A DNA stretch of 64,000 nucleotides, from positions 1 through 64,000 of the forward strand of contig NW_027488992.1 in NCBI RefSeq assembly GCF_050948215.1, written 5' to 3'. This DNA is from Halictus rubicundus (lineage: Eukaryota; Arthropoda; Insecta; Hymenoptera; Halictidae). A program made the translations under genes and the position numbers. The notes beneath the pieces were generated by a model. That model searched no databases and was not told where the DNA came from. It saw only the letters and a program-made list of their open reading frames with translations. Shown here piece by piece: positions 48,759 to 61,760 of this stretch (position 1 is its first letter; each line of letters begins with the position of its first letter).

Positions 48759-51700
48759 AAAACAATAAAAACCGAATTTTTTCGACGTTTTTGCTATTAG
48801 GAGGAAAGTTACACTTGTTGGTTTTATCGCAGCTATATATTAAGTAATTTTTAGCATTATTAAATTGAAACAAGTAATTCTTTGACCTAAGAAATGTGAT
48901 TTAAGAGAAAGAATAAATTGTATTTTGTGTGATATATACCAGAATGTTCGTAAAGTTTTGTAACATCGCCGGACGTGTGTCGAACTAAGGAGCGGATACG
49001 CTGGGGTTCTTATCCCGTCGGTGGTAAATGTTTTTTCCCATACATCATCTTTATTTTTTCAATTTCTTATATTATTTATTCATGTGATTTTAACAATATT
49101 TTTTTAATGTTTTAAAAATATTGAAGTAACATTGATTAGGCAATGAATATTTATATTATTGTGTTCGTCTACGATTTCCGCCAGATATGAAATTGCTTGT
49201 GAAAATTGGTAAGATTCCGTGAAAAGAATTTTGAACTCTACGTCTGTCATTTCCAGAAAATCAAGAAATCAATACTGTTTGAAATGGAATCTTTTTGCGG
49301 TTCCAATTGTTTTGACCATCTTAATCGGCTATGCCCTTTTAAATCTTATCACCTATACTTGCACAGTACCGAATGACAGGCTGTTGGAACTTCCAACTTC
49401 CAACTTGGTTTCACGTTAATTTTCAACATTATAAACAATTTTGCGACAACACATTTTTACGACTACACGGTACAGTGAACCGGAGTATAATATAAAGGAA
49501 TATATAAAATACCGTTCTTTACAGATCACATCTAGTTATTTACATAAATCTAAATAGTTGTTATTGCATAATTATTTTCAATAAGGGTTATACAAATTCT
49601 GAATCAACATTTCACTATCAAAATATATAATAAAACATCGCAAACATTTAGCATTGTCAATATACTAAAATGCTTGATAATATCAATGTGCTGATCTTCC
49701 TGCTGTAACTCGCATCATGTCATTTTACGCCTGATTTTATTTCGAGCCGTTCGCTTCGTTGCGAGCAGCTCGCATCGTGCGAGTACTCGACTCGACTCGA
49801 AAAGCGAGTCCCGGCTCGACTGGACCCGAGCTCGGCTCGCATATGCGAGCTTGGCTGCAGGCCTAGTGCCAGGTGGGTGCTGGGATCGGTCGGTAACGGC
49901 CCCAATGTCGAGATACTCTCGTCGGTTGTGGAACTAAGAAAGTGGAACTATCACTGATCTCAAATACCAACATCGCTAAACATGCCGCGCTCGCTACCTA
50001 AATAGAACATTTGCTCGTGAATTACGGAAGAAACGTCAGTGACATAGGCAATAAATAAACGGATAATGCGTAGAATGAGAATAATTATTTTTTATTGTAT
50101 AATTTCATTACACTATTATTGCCTTCTTATTTTCCGTATTATTCACCATTGTAATCATTATTTTATAATCGATAGTTTATAGGTGAAATTAATTAATTTG
50201 GAACGTATTGCGATATTTATAAAATAATCATTATTCAACAAAATATATTCTGTAATAGTTATAGAATAAACAAAAAGAATAAATACAATATTCAAGTAAT
50301 GACAAAATTCAATCGTTCTTATTGTGATCCGTAGTAACAAACACAGAAAATTATTTTTTTACTTATTTAACCGATAATACCACTTCTAATGCTGGACTGC
50401 AATTATTCAAGTAAAGGTAGTAACGAAATAAAAGTGTTATGTAATGAAACTAACTTTCGACGGATCTTATCCATATAAAGCTATTTGGTGGCAGTATTAT
50501 TGCTATTTGTACAGACACACAGATACACAGATTCTTATATCTTGCAATGCACGTTGTTTTTTTCTCCGTCAACCGATTTCGATGAAATTTTCAGCTTCTG
50601 TATCCCTAACATAGAGCTAGAGATAAAAGTTTTGAAAAGTGTCTGTCATTTTAAGTTTTAATTATAATTGTATTGATTGCTATTTTTTATACCTTATAGA
50701 ATTGTTTCTTTACATTTAATATTCTTTATATTTTGTCAGCAATAAACTTTATGTATAATCATTAATTGTATTGTTAAATTTAACTTTCTGTGAGTAATTG
50801 TCAATACATATACATTAGTAACCACATCTATTTGTCCGCGGCGAAAACCAAGCTGTCGAACTCGAGACGGGAAGGACTCGCCGCGTCTCTTTCTTTTCAT
50901 ATGCTGTCCTTCTTTGCGTCCGAAACTTCCGTCGTTCATTACACAAGTAAATATCATCGGAATTTTGTCATATTTGGTACCGTTTTCCTTAGAAAAATGC
51001 CACGAGTATGTTGGTGAAAGTCCGATAGAAAAATAATTAATAATGAAAAAGTTTATTTTTTTATTTAAAGGCCAGAGCTCACGCCAGTCTTTCATCTTTT
51101 CCGAACGCTTCGACTCTCCGCGGCTCTTTCTTTCCCATACGCTGTCCTTCTTCGCGTCCGAAACATCAATCGTTCATTGCACAAGCAATTATCGTCGGAA
51201 TTATATCATATTTGGTTTCATTTTAATCAGAAAAATGTCACGAATATGTTGGTAAAAGTTAAAAAAAAAAAAAATAACGAAAAATAAAGAAGTTTTGTGA
51301 TTGGATTAGTAGTGGTCTTCTGGTCTCACACCGATATAGCCGACAATGTGTGGCCCACTCCTCGGGGAGGACGCTTCTCTAGTTTCGCTGTCCGCTTCTC
51401 CGTGCAACATTATATGTATCGTAGACGGATATTCTCTCCTTTTGAATGCCAGTCATTCTGGTGTGCCCAGAGTTGGGCATTATTAGATAAAAATTATTTA
51501 AATAACGATTCGAATAAAAGATACTTCATCTTTATTCGTTATTCGAAGGTTCGAATAAAAAAGGTATCCTTATTCGACGAGTATCGAATAAATAATTTTA
51601 TTCGACGAGAATTTATCCGACGAATAAAGATACTTTTTTTTATTCGAAGCGGATTTATTCGAACTACGAGAAATTTTTTCATCTTTCATCTGTATCATTT

Positions 51701-52012
51701 ATTCGAAGGCTTCAAATAAATGCTCGAATAACTTTTGCCGAGTGCCGAGCTTCAAAGACCCAGCGACGACAGACGACATACAATGTAAACGGATGGAGAA
51801 TCGCGCACGTATGAAAGTTTAAACTTTCAGATTTTTTTGTTACAAATTGTGGTCGTAAAAAAAAATGAAAAACCTCCAAAAAATCGGAAAAATGCAGATT
51901 TCTCAAAAATTTGAAAACATGCTATTCTACTGTTTAGTTCCTTGTTAAAGTACTATAACAGGCAGTGTCGTCAATTTTTTTTAGATTTTTTGTTGTGGGA
52001 CATCATCGTCAA
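48759..52012 (+). repeat. Unit 16, class B with ACACG insertion
   Basis: Full B marker set with the ACACG insertion near 49464. Private change: AATAATCATTATTC near 50226, where all other copies read AATAATGATTATTC. It breaks one arm of the 17-bp inverted repeat. Confidence 0.97.
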
Positions 52013-55000
52013 AAAACAATAAAAACCGAATTTTTTCGACGTTTTTGCTATTAGGAGGAAAGTTACACTTGTTGGTTTTATCGCAGCTATATATTAAGTA
52101 ATTTTTAGCATTATTAAATTGAAACAAGTAATTCTTTGACCTAAGAAATGTGATTTAAGAGAAAGAATAAATTGTATTTTGTGTGATATATACCAGAATG
52201 TTCGTAAAGTTTTGTAACATCGCCGGACGTGTGTCGAACTAAGGAGCGGATACGCTGGGGTTCTTATCCCGTCGGTGGTAAATGTTTTTTCCCATACATC
52301 ATCTTTATTTTTTCAATTTCTTATATTATTTATTCATGTGATTTTAACAATATTTTTTTAATGTTTTAAAAATATTGAAGTAACATTGATTAGGCAATGA
52401 ATATTTATATTATTGTGTTCGTCTACGATTTCCGCCAGATATGAAATTGCTTGTGAAAATTGGTAAGATTCCGTGAAAAGAATTTTGAACTCTACGTCTG
52501 TCATTTCCAGAAAATCAAGAAATCAATACTGTTTGAAATGGAATCTTTTTGCGGTTCCAATTGTTTTGACCATCTTAATCGGCTATGCCCTTTTAAATCT
52601 TATCACCTATACTTGCACAGTACCGAATGACAGGCTGTTGGAACTTCCAACTTCCAACTTGGTTTCACGTTAATTTTCAACATTATAAACAATTTTGCGA
52701 CAACACATTTTTACGACTGTACAGTGAACCGGAGTATAATATAAAGGAATATATAAAATCCGTTCTTTACAGATCACATCTAGTTATTTACATAAATCTA
52801 AATAGTTGTTATTGCATAATTATTTTCAATAAGGGTTATACAAATTCTGAATCAACATTTCACTATCAAAATATATAATAAAACATCGCAAACATTTAGC
52901 ATTGTCAATATACTAAAATGCTTGATAATATCAATGTGCTGATCTTCCTGCTGTAACTCGCATCATGTCATTTTACGCCTGATTTTATTTCGAGCCGTTC
53001 GCTTCGTTGCGAGCAGCTCGCATCGTGCGAGTACTCGACTCGACTCGAAAAGCGAGTCCCGGCTCGACTGGACCCGAGCTCGGCTCGCATATGCGAGCTT
53101 GGCTGCAGGCCTAGTGCCAGGTGGGTGCTGGGATCGGTCGGTAACGGCCCCAATGTCGAGATACTCTCGTCGGTTGTGGAACTAAGAAGGTGGAACTATC
53201 ACTGATCTCAAATACCAACATCGCTAAACATGCCGCGCTCGCTACCTAAATAGAACATTTGCTCGTGAATTACGGAAGAAACGTCAGTGACATAGGCAAT
53301 AAATAAACGGATAATGCGTAGAATGAGAATAATTATTTTTTATTGTATAATTTCATTACACTATTATTGCCTTCTTATTTTCCATATTGTGCACCATTGT
53401 AATCATTATTTTATAATCGATAGTTTATAGGTGAAATTAATTAATTTGGAACTTATTGCGATATTTATAAAATAATGATTATTCAACAAAATATATTCTG
53501 TAATAGTTATAGAATAAAAAAAAAAGAATAAATACAATATTCAAGTAATGACAAAATTCAATCGTTCTTATTGTGATCCGTAGTAACAAACACAGAAAAT
53601 TATTTTTTTACTTATTTAACCGATAATACCACTTCTAATGCTGGACTGCAATTATTCAAGTAAAGGTAGTAACGAAATAAAAGTGTTATGTAATGAAACT
53701 AACTTTCGACGGATCTTATCCATATAAAGCTATTTGGTGGCAGTATTATTGCTATTTGTACAGACACACAGATACACAGATTCTTATATCTTGCAATGCA
53801 CGTTGTTTTTTTCTCCGTCAACCGATTTCGATGAAATTTTCAGCTTCTGTATCCCTAACATAGAGCTAGAGATAAAAGTTTTGAAAAGTGTCTGTCATTT
53901 TAAGTTTTAATTATAATTGTATTGATTGCTATTTTTTATACCATATAGAATTGTTTCTTTACATTTAATATTCTTTATATTTTATCAGCAATAAACTTTA
54001 TGTATAATCATTAATTGTATTGTTTAAATTTAACTTTCTGTGAGTAATTGTCAATACATATACATTAGTAACCACATCTATTTGTCCGCGGCGAAAACCA
54101 AGCTGTCGAACTCGAGACGGGAAGGACTCGCCGCGTCTCTTTCTTTTCATATGCTGTCCTTCTTTGCGTCCGAAACTTCCGTCGTTCATTACACAAGTAA
54201 ATATCATCGGAATTTTGTCATATTTGGTACCGTTTTCCTTAGAAAAATGCCACGAGTATGTTGGTGAAAGTCCGATAGAAAAATAATTAATAATGAAAAA
54301 GTTTATTTTTTTATTTAAAGGCCAGAGCTCACGCCAGTCTTTCATCTTTTCCGAACGCTTCGACTCTCCGCGGCTCTTTCTTTCCCATACGCTGTCCTTC
54401 TTCGCGTCCGAAACATCAATCGTTCATTGCACAAGCAATTATCGTCGGAATTATATCATATTTGGTTTCATTTTAATCAGAAAAATGTCACGAATATGTT
54501 GGTAAAAGTTAAAAAAAAAAAAAAATAACGAAAAATAAAGAAGTTTTGTGATTGGATTAGTAGTGGTCTTCTGGTCTCACACCGATATAGCCGACAATGT
54601 GTGGCCCACTCCTCGGGGAGGACGCTTCTCTAGTTTCGCTGTCCGCTTCTCCGTGCAACATTATATGTATCGTAGACGGATATTCTCTCCTTTTGAATGC
54701 CAGTCATTCTGGTGTGCCCAGAGTTGGGCATTATTAGATAAAAATTATTTAAATAACGATTCGAATAAAAGATACTTCATCTTTATTCGTTATTCGAAGG
54801 TTCGAATAAAAAAGGTATCCTTATTCGACGAGTATCGAATAAATAATTTTATTCGACGAGAATTTATCCGACGAATAAAGATACTTTTTTTTATTCGAAG
54901 CGGATTTATTCGAACTACGAGAAATTTTTTCATCTTTCATCTGTATCATTTATTCGAAGGCTTCAAATAAATGCTCGAATAACTTTTGCCGAGTGCCGAG

Positions 55001-55263
55001 CTTCAAAGACCCAGCGACGACAGACGACATACAATGTAAACGGATGGAGAATCGCGCACGTATGAAAGTTTAAACTTTCAGATTTTTTTGTTACAAACTG
55101 TGGTCGTAAAAAAAAATGAAAAACCTCCAAAAAATCGGAAAAATGCAGATTTCTCAAAAATTTGAAAACATGCTATTCTACTGTTTAGTTCCTTGTTAAA
55201 GTACTATAACAGGCAGTGTCGTCAATTTTTTTTAGATTTTTTGTTGTGGGACATCATCGTCAA
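52013..55263 (+). repeat. Unit 17, class C
   Basis: C markers with CTCCGCGG (not the CTGCGCGG of units 3 and 11). Third position of HOR copy 2. Confidence 0.97.
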
Positions 55264-58200
55264 AAAACAATAAAAACCGAATTTTTTCGACGTTTTTGCT
55301 ATTAGGAGGAAAGTTACACTTGTTGGTTTTATCGCAGCTATATATTAAGTAATTTTTAGCATTATTAAATTGAAACAAGTAATTCTTTGACCTAAGAAAT
55401 GTGATTTAAGAGAAAGAATAAATTGTATTTTGTGTGATATATACCAGAATGTTCGTAAAGTTTTGTAACATCGCCGGACGTGTGTCGAACTAAGGAGCGG
55501 ATACGCTGGGGTTCTTATCCCGTCGGTGGTAAATGTTTTTTCCCATACATCATCTTTATTTTTTCAATTTCTTATATTATTTATTCATGTGATTTTAACA
55601 ATATTTTTTTAATGTTTTAAAAATATTGAAGTAACATTGATTAGGCAATGAATATTTATATTATTGTGTTCGTCTACGATTTCCGCCAGATATGAAATTG
55701 CTTGTGAAAATTGGTAAGATTCCGTGAAAAGAATTTTGAACTCTACGTCTGTCATTTCCAGAAAATCAAGAAATCAATACTGTTTGAAATGGAATCTTTT
55801 TGCGGTTCCAATTGTTTTGACCATCTTAATCGGCTATGCCCTTTTAAATCTTATCACCTATACTTGCACAGTACCGAATGACAGGCTGTTGGAACTTCCA
55901 ACTTCCAACTTGGTTTCACGTTAATTTTCAACATTATAAACAATTTTGCGACAACACATTTTTACGACTGTACAGTGAACCGGAGTATAATATAAAGGAA
56001 TATATAAAATCCGTTCTTTACAGATCACATCTAGTTATTTACATAAATCTAAATAGTTGTTATTGCATAATTATTTTCAATAAGGGTTATACAAATTCTG
56101 AATCAACATTTCACTATCAAAATATATAATAAAACATCGCAAACATTTAGCATTGTCAATATACTAAAATGCTTGATAATATCAATGTGCTGATCTTCCT
56201 GCTGTAACTCGCATCATGTCATTTTACGCCTGATTTTATTTCGAGCCGTTCGCTTCGTTGCGAGCAGCTCGCATCGTGCGAGTACTCGACTCGACTCGAA
56301 AAGCGAGTCCCGGCTCGACTGGACCCGAGCTCGGCTCGCATGTGCGAGCTTGGCTGCAGGCCTAGTGCCAGGTGGGTGCTGGGATCGGTCGGTAACGGCC
56401 CCAATGTCGAGATACTCTCGTCGGTTGTGGAACTAAGAAGGTGGAACTATCACTGATCTCAAATACCAACATCGCTAAACATGCCGCGCTCGCTACCTAA
56501 ATAGAACATTTGCTCGTGAATTACGGAAGAAACGTCAGTGACATAGGCAATAAATAAACGGATAATGCGTAGAATGAGAATAATTATTTTTTATTGTATA
56601 ATTTCATTACACTATTATTGCCTTCTTATTTTCCATATTGTGCACCATTGTAATCATTATTTTATAATCGATAGTTTATAGGTGAAATTAATTAATTTGG
56701 AACTTATTGCGATATTTATAAAATAATGATTATTCAACAAAATATATTCTGTAATAGTTATAGAATAAAAAAAAAAAGAATAAATACAATATTCAAGTAA
56801 TGACAAAATTCAATCGTTCTTATTGTGATCCGTAGTAACAAACACAGAAAATTATTTTTTTTACTTATTTAACCGATAATACCACTTCTAATGCTGGACT
56901 GCAATTATTCAAGTAAAGGTAGTAACGAAATAAAAGTGTTATGTAATGAAACTAACTTTCGACGGATCTTATCCATATAAAGCTATTTGGTGGCAGTATT
57001 ATTGCTATTTGTACAGACACACAGATACACAGATTCTTATATCTTGCAATGCACGTTGTTTTTTTCTCCGTCAACCGATTTCGATGAAATTTTCAGCTTC
57101 TGTATCCCTAACATAGAGCTAGAGATAAAAGTTTTGAAAAGTGTCTGTCATTTTAAGTTTTAATTATAATTGTATTGATTGCTATTTTTTATACCTTATA
57201 GAATTGTTTCTTTACATTTAATATTCTTTATATTTTGTCAGCAATAAACTTTATGTATAATCATTAATTGTATTGTTAAATTTAACTTTCTGTGAGTAAT
57301 TGTCAATACATATACATTAGTAACCACATCTATTTGTCCGCGGCGAAAACCAAGCTGTCGAACTCGAGACGGGAAGGACTCGCCGCGTCTCTTTCTTTTC
57401 ATATGCTGTCCTTCTTTGCGTCCGAAACTTCCGTCGTTCATTACACAAGTAAATATCATCGGAATTTTGTCATATTTGGTACCGTTTTCCTTAGAAAAAT
57501 GCCACGAGTATGTTGGTGAAAGTCCGATAGAAAAATAATTAATAATGAAAAAGTTTATTTTTTTATTTAAAGGCCAGAGCTCACGCCAGTCTTTCATCTT
57601 TTCCGAACGCTTCGACTCTCCGCGGCTCTTTCTTTCCCATACGCTGTCCTTCTTCGCGTCCGAAACATCAATCGTTCATTGCACAAGCAATTATCGTCGG
57701 AATTATATCATATTTGGTTTCATTTTAATCAGAAAAATGTCACGAATATGTTGGTAAAAGTTAAAAAAAAAAAAAATAACGAAAAATAAAGAAGTTTTGT
57801 GATTGGATTAGTAGTGGTCTTCTGGTCTCACACCGATATAGCCGACAATGTGTGGCCCACTCCTCGGGGAGGACGCTTCTCTAGTTTCGCTGTCCGCTTC
57901 TCCGTGCAACATTATATGTATCGTAGACGGATATTCTCTCCTTTTGAATGCCAGTCATTCTGGTGTGCCCAGAGTTGGGCATTATTAGATAAAAATTATT
58001 TAAATAACGATTCGAATAAAAGATACTTCATCTTTATTCGTTATTCGAAGGTTCGAATAAAAAAGGTATCCTTATTCGACGAGTATCGAATAAATAATTT
58101 TATTCGACGAGAATTTATCCGACGAATAAAGATACTTTTTTTTATTCGAAGCGGATTTATTCAAACTACGAGAAATTTTTTCATCTTTCATCTGTATCAT

Positions 58201-58513
58201 TTATTCGAAGGCTTCAAATAAATGCTCGAATAACTTTTGCCGAGTGCCGAGCTTCAAAGACCCAGCGACGACAGACGACATACAATGTAAACGGATGGAG
58301 AATCGCGCACGTATGAAAGTTTAAACTTTCAGATTTTTTTGTTACAAACTGTGGTCGTAAAAAAAATGAAAAACCTCCAAAAAATCGGAAAAATGCAGAT
58401 TTCTCAAAAATTTGAAAACATGCTATTCTACTGTTTAGTTCCTTGTTAAAGTACTATAACAGGCAGTGTCGTCAATTTTTTTTAGATTTTTTGTTGTGGG
58501 ACATCATCGTCAA
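55264..58513 (+). repeat. Unit 18, class A preceding a D unit
   Basis: Class A with the missing A near 58357. I noticed no difference from unit 12. Followed by a D unit. Confidence 0.97.
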
Positions 58514-61500
58514 AAAACAATAAAAACCGAATTTTTTCGACGTTTTTGCTATTAGGAGGAAAGTTACACTTGTTGGTTTTATCGCAGCTATATATTAAGT
58601 AATTTTTAGCATTATTAAATTGAAACAAGTAATTCTTTGACGTAAGAAATGTGATTTAAGAGAAAGAATAAATTGTATTTTGTGTGATATATACCAGAAT
58701 GTTCGTAAAGTTTTGTAACATCGCCGGACGTGTCGAACTAAGGAGCGGATACGCTGGGGTTCTTATCCCGTCGGTGGTAAATGTTTTTTCCCATACATCA
58801 TCTTTATTTTTTCAATTTCTTATATTATTTATTCGTGCGATTTTAACAATATTTTTTTAATGTTTTAAAAATATTGAAGTAACATTGATTAGGCAATGAA
58901 TATTTATATTATTGTGTTCGTCTACGATTTCCGCCAGATATGAAATTGCTTGTGAAAATTGGTAAGATTCCGTGAAAAGAATTTTGAACTCTACGTCTGT
59001 CATTTCCAGAAAATCAAGAAATCAATACTGTTTGAAATGGAATCTTTTTGCGGTTCCAATTGTTTTGACCATCTTAATCGGCTATGCCCTTTTAAATCTT
59101 ATCACCTATACTTGCACAGTACCGAATGACAGGCTGTTGGAACTTCCAACTTCCAACTTGGTTTCACGTTAATTTTCAACATTATAAACAATTTTGCGAC
59201 AACACATTTTTACGACTGTACAGTGAACCGGAGTATAATGTAAAGGAATATATAAAATACCGTTCTTTACAGATCACATCTAGTTATTTACATAAATCTA
59301 AATAGTTGTTATTGCATAATTATTTTCAATAAGGGTTATACAAATTCTGAATCAACATTTCACTATCAAAATATATAATAAAACATCGCAAACATTTAGC
59401 ATTGTCAATATACTAAAATGCTTGATAATATCAATGTGCTGATCTTCCTGCTGTAACTCGCATCATGTCATTTTACGCCTGATTTTATTTCGAGCCGTTC
59501 GCTTCGTTGCGAGCAGCTCGCATCGTGCGAGTACTCGACTCGACTCGAAAAGCGAGTCCCGGCTCGACTGGACCCGAGCTCGGCTCGCATGTGCGAGCTT
59601 GGCTGCAGGCCTAGTGCCAGGTGGGTGCTGGGATCGGTCGGTAACGGCCCCAATGTCGAGATACTCTCGTCGGTTGTGGAACTAAGAAGGTGGAACTATC
59701 ACTGATCTCAAATACCAACATCGCTAAACATGCCGCGCTCGCTACCTAAATAGAACATTTGCTCGTGAATTACGGAAGAAACGTCAGTGACATAGGCAAT
59801 AAATAAACGGATAATGCGTAGAATGAGAATAATTATTTTTTATTGTATAATTTCATTACACTATTATTGCCTTCTTATTTTCCATATTGTGCACCATTGT
59901 AATCATTATTTTATAATCGATAGTTTATAGGTGAAATTAATTAATTTGGAACTTATTGCGATATTTATAAAATAATGATTATTCAACAAAATATATTCTG
60001 TAATAGTTATAGAATAAACAAAAAGAATAAATACAATATTCAAGTAATGACAAAATTCAATCGTTCTTATTGTGATCCGTAGTAACAAACACAGAAAATT
60101 ATTTTTTTACTTATTTAACCGATAATACCACTTCTAATGCTGGACTGCAATTATTCAAGTAAAGGTAGTAACGAAATAAAAGTGTTATGTAATGAAACTA
60201 ACTTTCGACGGATCTTATCCATATAAAGCTATTTGGTGGCAGTATTATTGCTATTTGTACAGACACACAGATACACAGATTCTTATATCTTGCAATGCAC
60301 GTTGTTTTTTTCTCCGTCAACCGATTTCGATGAAATTTTCAGCTTCTGTATCCCTAACATAGAGCTAGAGATAAAAGTTTTGAAAAGTGTCTGTCATTTT
60401 AAGTTTTAATTATAATTGTATTGATTGCTATTTTTTATACCTTATAGAATTGTTTCTTTACATTTAATATTCTTTATATTTTGTCAGCAATAAACTTTAT
60501 GTATAATCATTAATTGTATTGTTAAATTTAACTTTCTGTGAGTAATTGTCAATACATATACATTAGTAACCACATCTATTTGTCCGCGGCGAAAACCAAG
60601 CTGTCGAACTCGAGACGGGAAGGACTCGCCGCGTCTCTTTCTTTTCATATGCTGTCCTTCTTTGCGTCCGAAACTTCCGTCGTTCATTACACAAGTAAAT
60701 ATCATCGGAATTTTGTCATATTTGGTACCGTTTTCCTTAGAAAAATGCCACGAGTATGTTGGTGAAAGTCCGATAGAAAAATAATTAATAATGAAAAAGT
60801 TTATTTTTTTATTTAAAGGCCAGAGCTCACGCCAGTCTTTCATCTTTTCCGAACGCTTCGACTCTCCGCGGCTCTTTCTTTCCCATACGCTGTCCTTCTT
60901 CGCGTCCGAAACATCAATCGTTCATTGCACAAGCAATTATCGTCGGAATTATATCATATTTGGTTTCATTTTAATCAGAAAAATGTCACGAATATGTTGG
61001 TAAAAGTTAAAAAAAAAAAAAATAACGAAAAATAAAGAAGTTTTGTGATTGGATTAGTAGTGGTCTTCTGGTCTCACACCGATATAGCCGACAATGTGTG
61101 GCCCACTCCTCGGGGAGGACGCTTCTCTAGTTTCGCTGTCCGCTTCTCCGTGCAACATTATATGTATCGTAGACGGATATTCTCTCCTTTTGAATGCCAG
61201 TCATTCTGGTGTGCCCAGAGTTGGGCATTATTAGATAAAAATTATTTAAATAACGATTCGAATAAAAGATACTTCATCTTTATTCGTTATTCGAAGGTTC
61301 GAATAAAAAAGGTATCCTTATTCGACGAGTATCGAATAAATAATTTTATTCGACGAGAATTTATCCGACGAATAAAGATACTTTTTTTTATTCGAAGCGG
61401 ATTTATTCAAACTACGAGAAATTTTTTCATCTTTCATCTGTATCATTTATTCGAAGGCTTCAAATAAATGCTCGAATAACTTTTGCCGAGTGCCGAGCTT

Positions 61501-61760
61501 CAAAGACCCAGCGACGACAGACGACATACAATGTAAACGGATGGAGAATCGCGCACGTATGAAAGTTTAAACTTTCAGATTTTTTTGTTACAAACTGTGG
61601 TCGTAAAAAAAAATGAAAAACCTCCAAAAAATCGGAAAAATGCAGATTTCTCAAAAATTTGAAAACATGCTATTCTACTGTTTAGTTCCTTGTTAAAGTA
61701 CTATAACAGGCAGTGTCGTCAATTTTTTTTAGATTTTTTGTTGTGGGACATCATCGTCAA
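58514..61760 (+). repeat. Unit 19, class D
   Basis: D markers at the left end, AATGTAAAGG and AAAATACCG near 59238-59260, CATGTG, AATAAACAAAAAG. Carries TATTCAAAC, unlike its HOR counterpart unit 13. Confidence 0.96.
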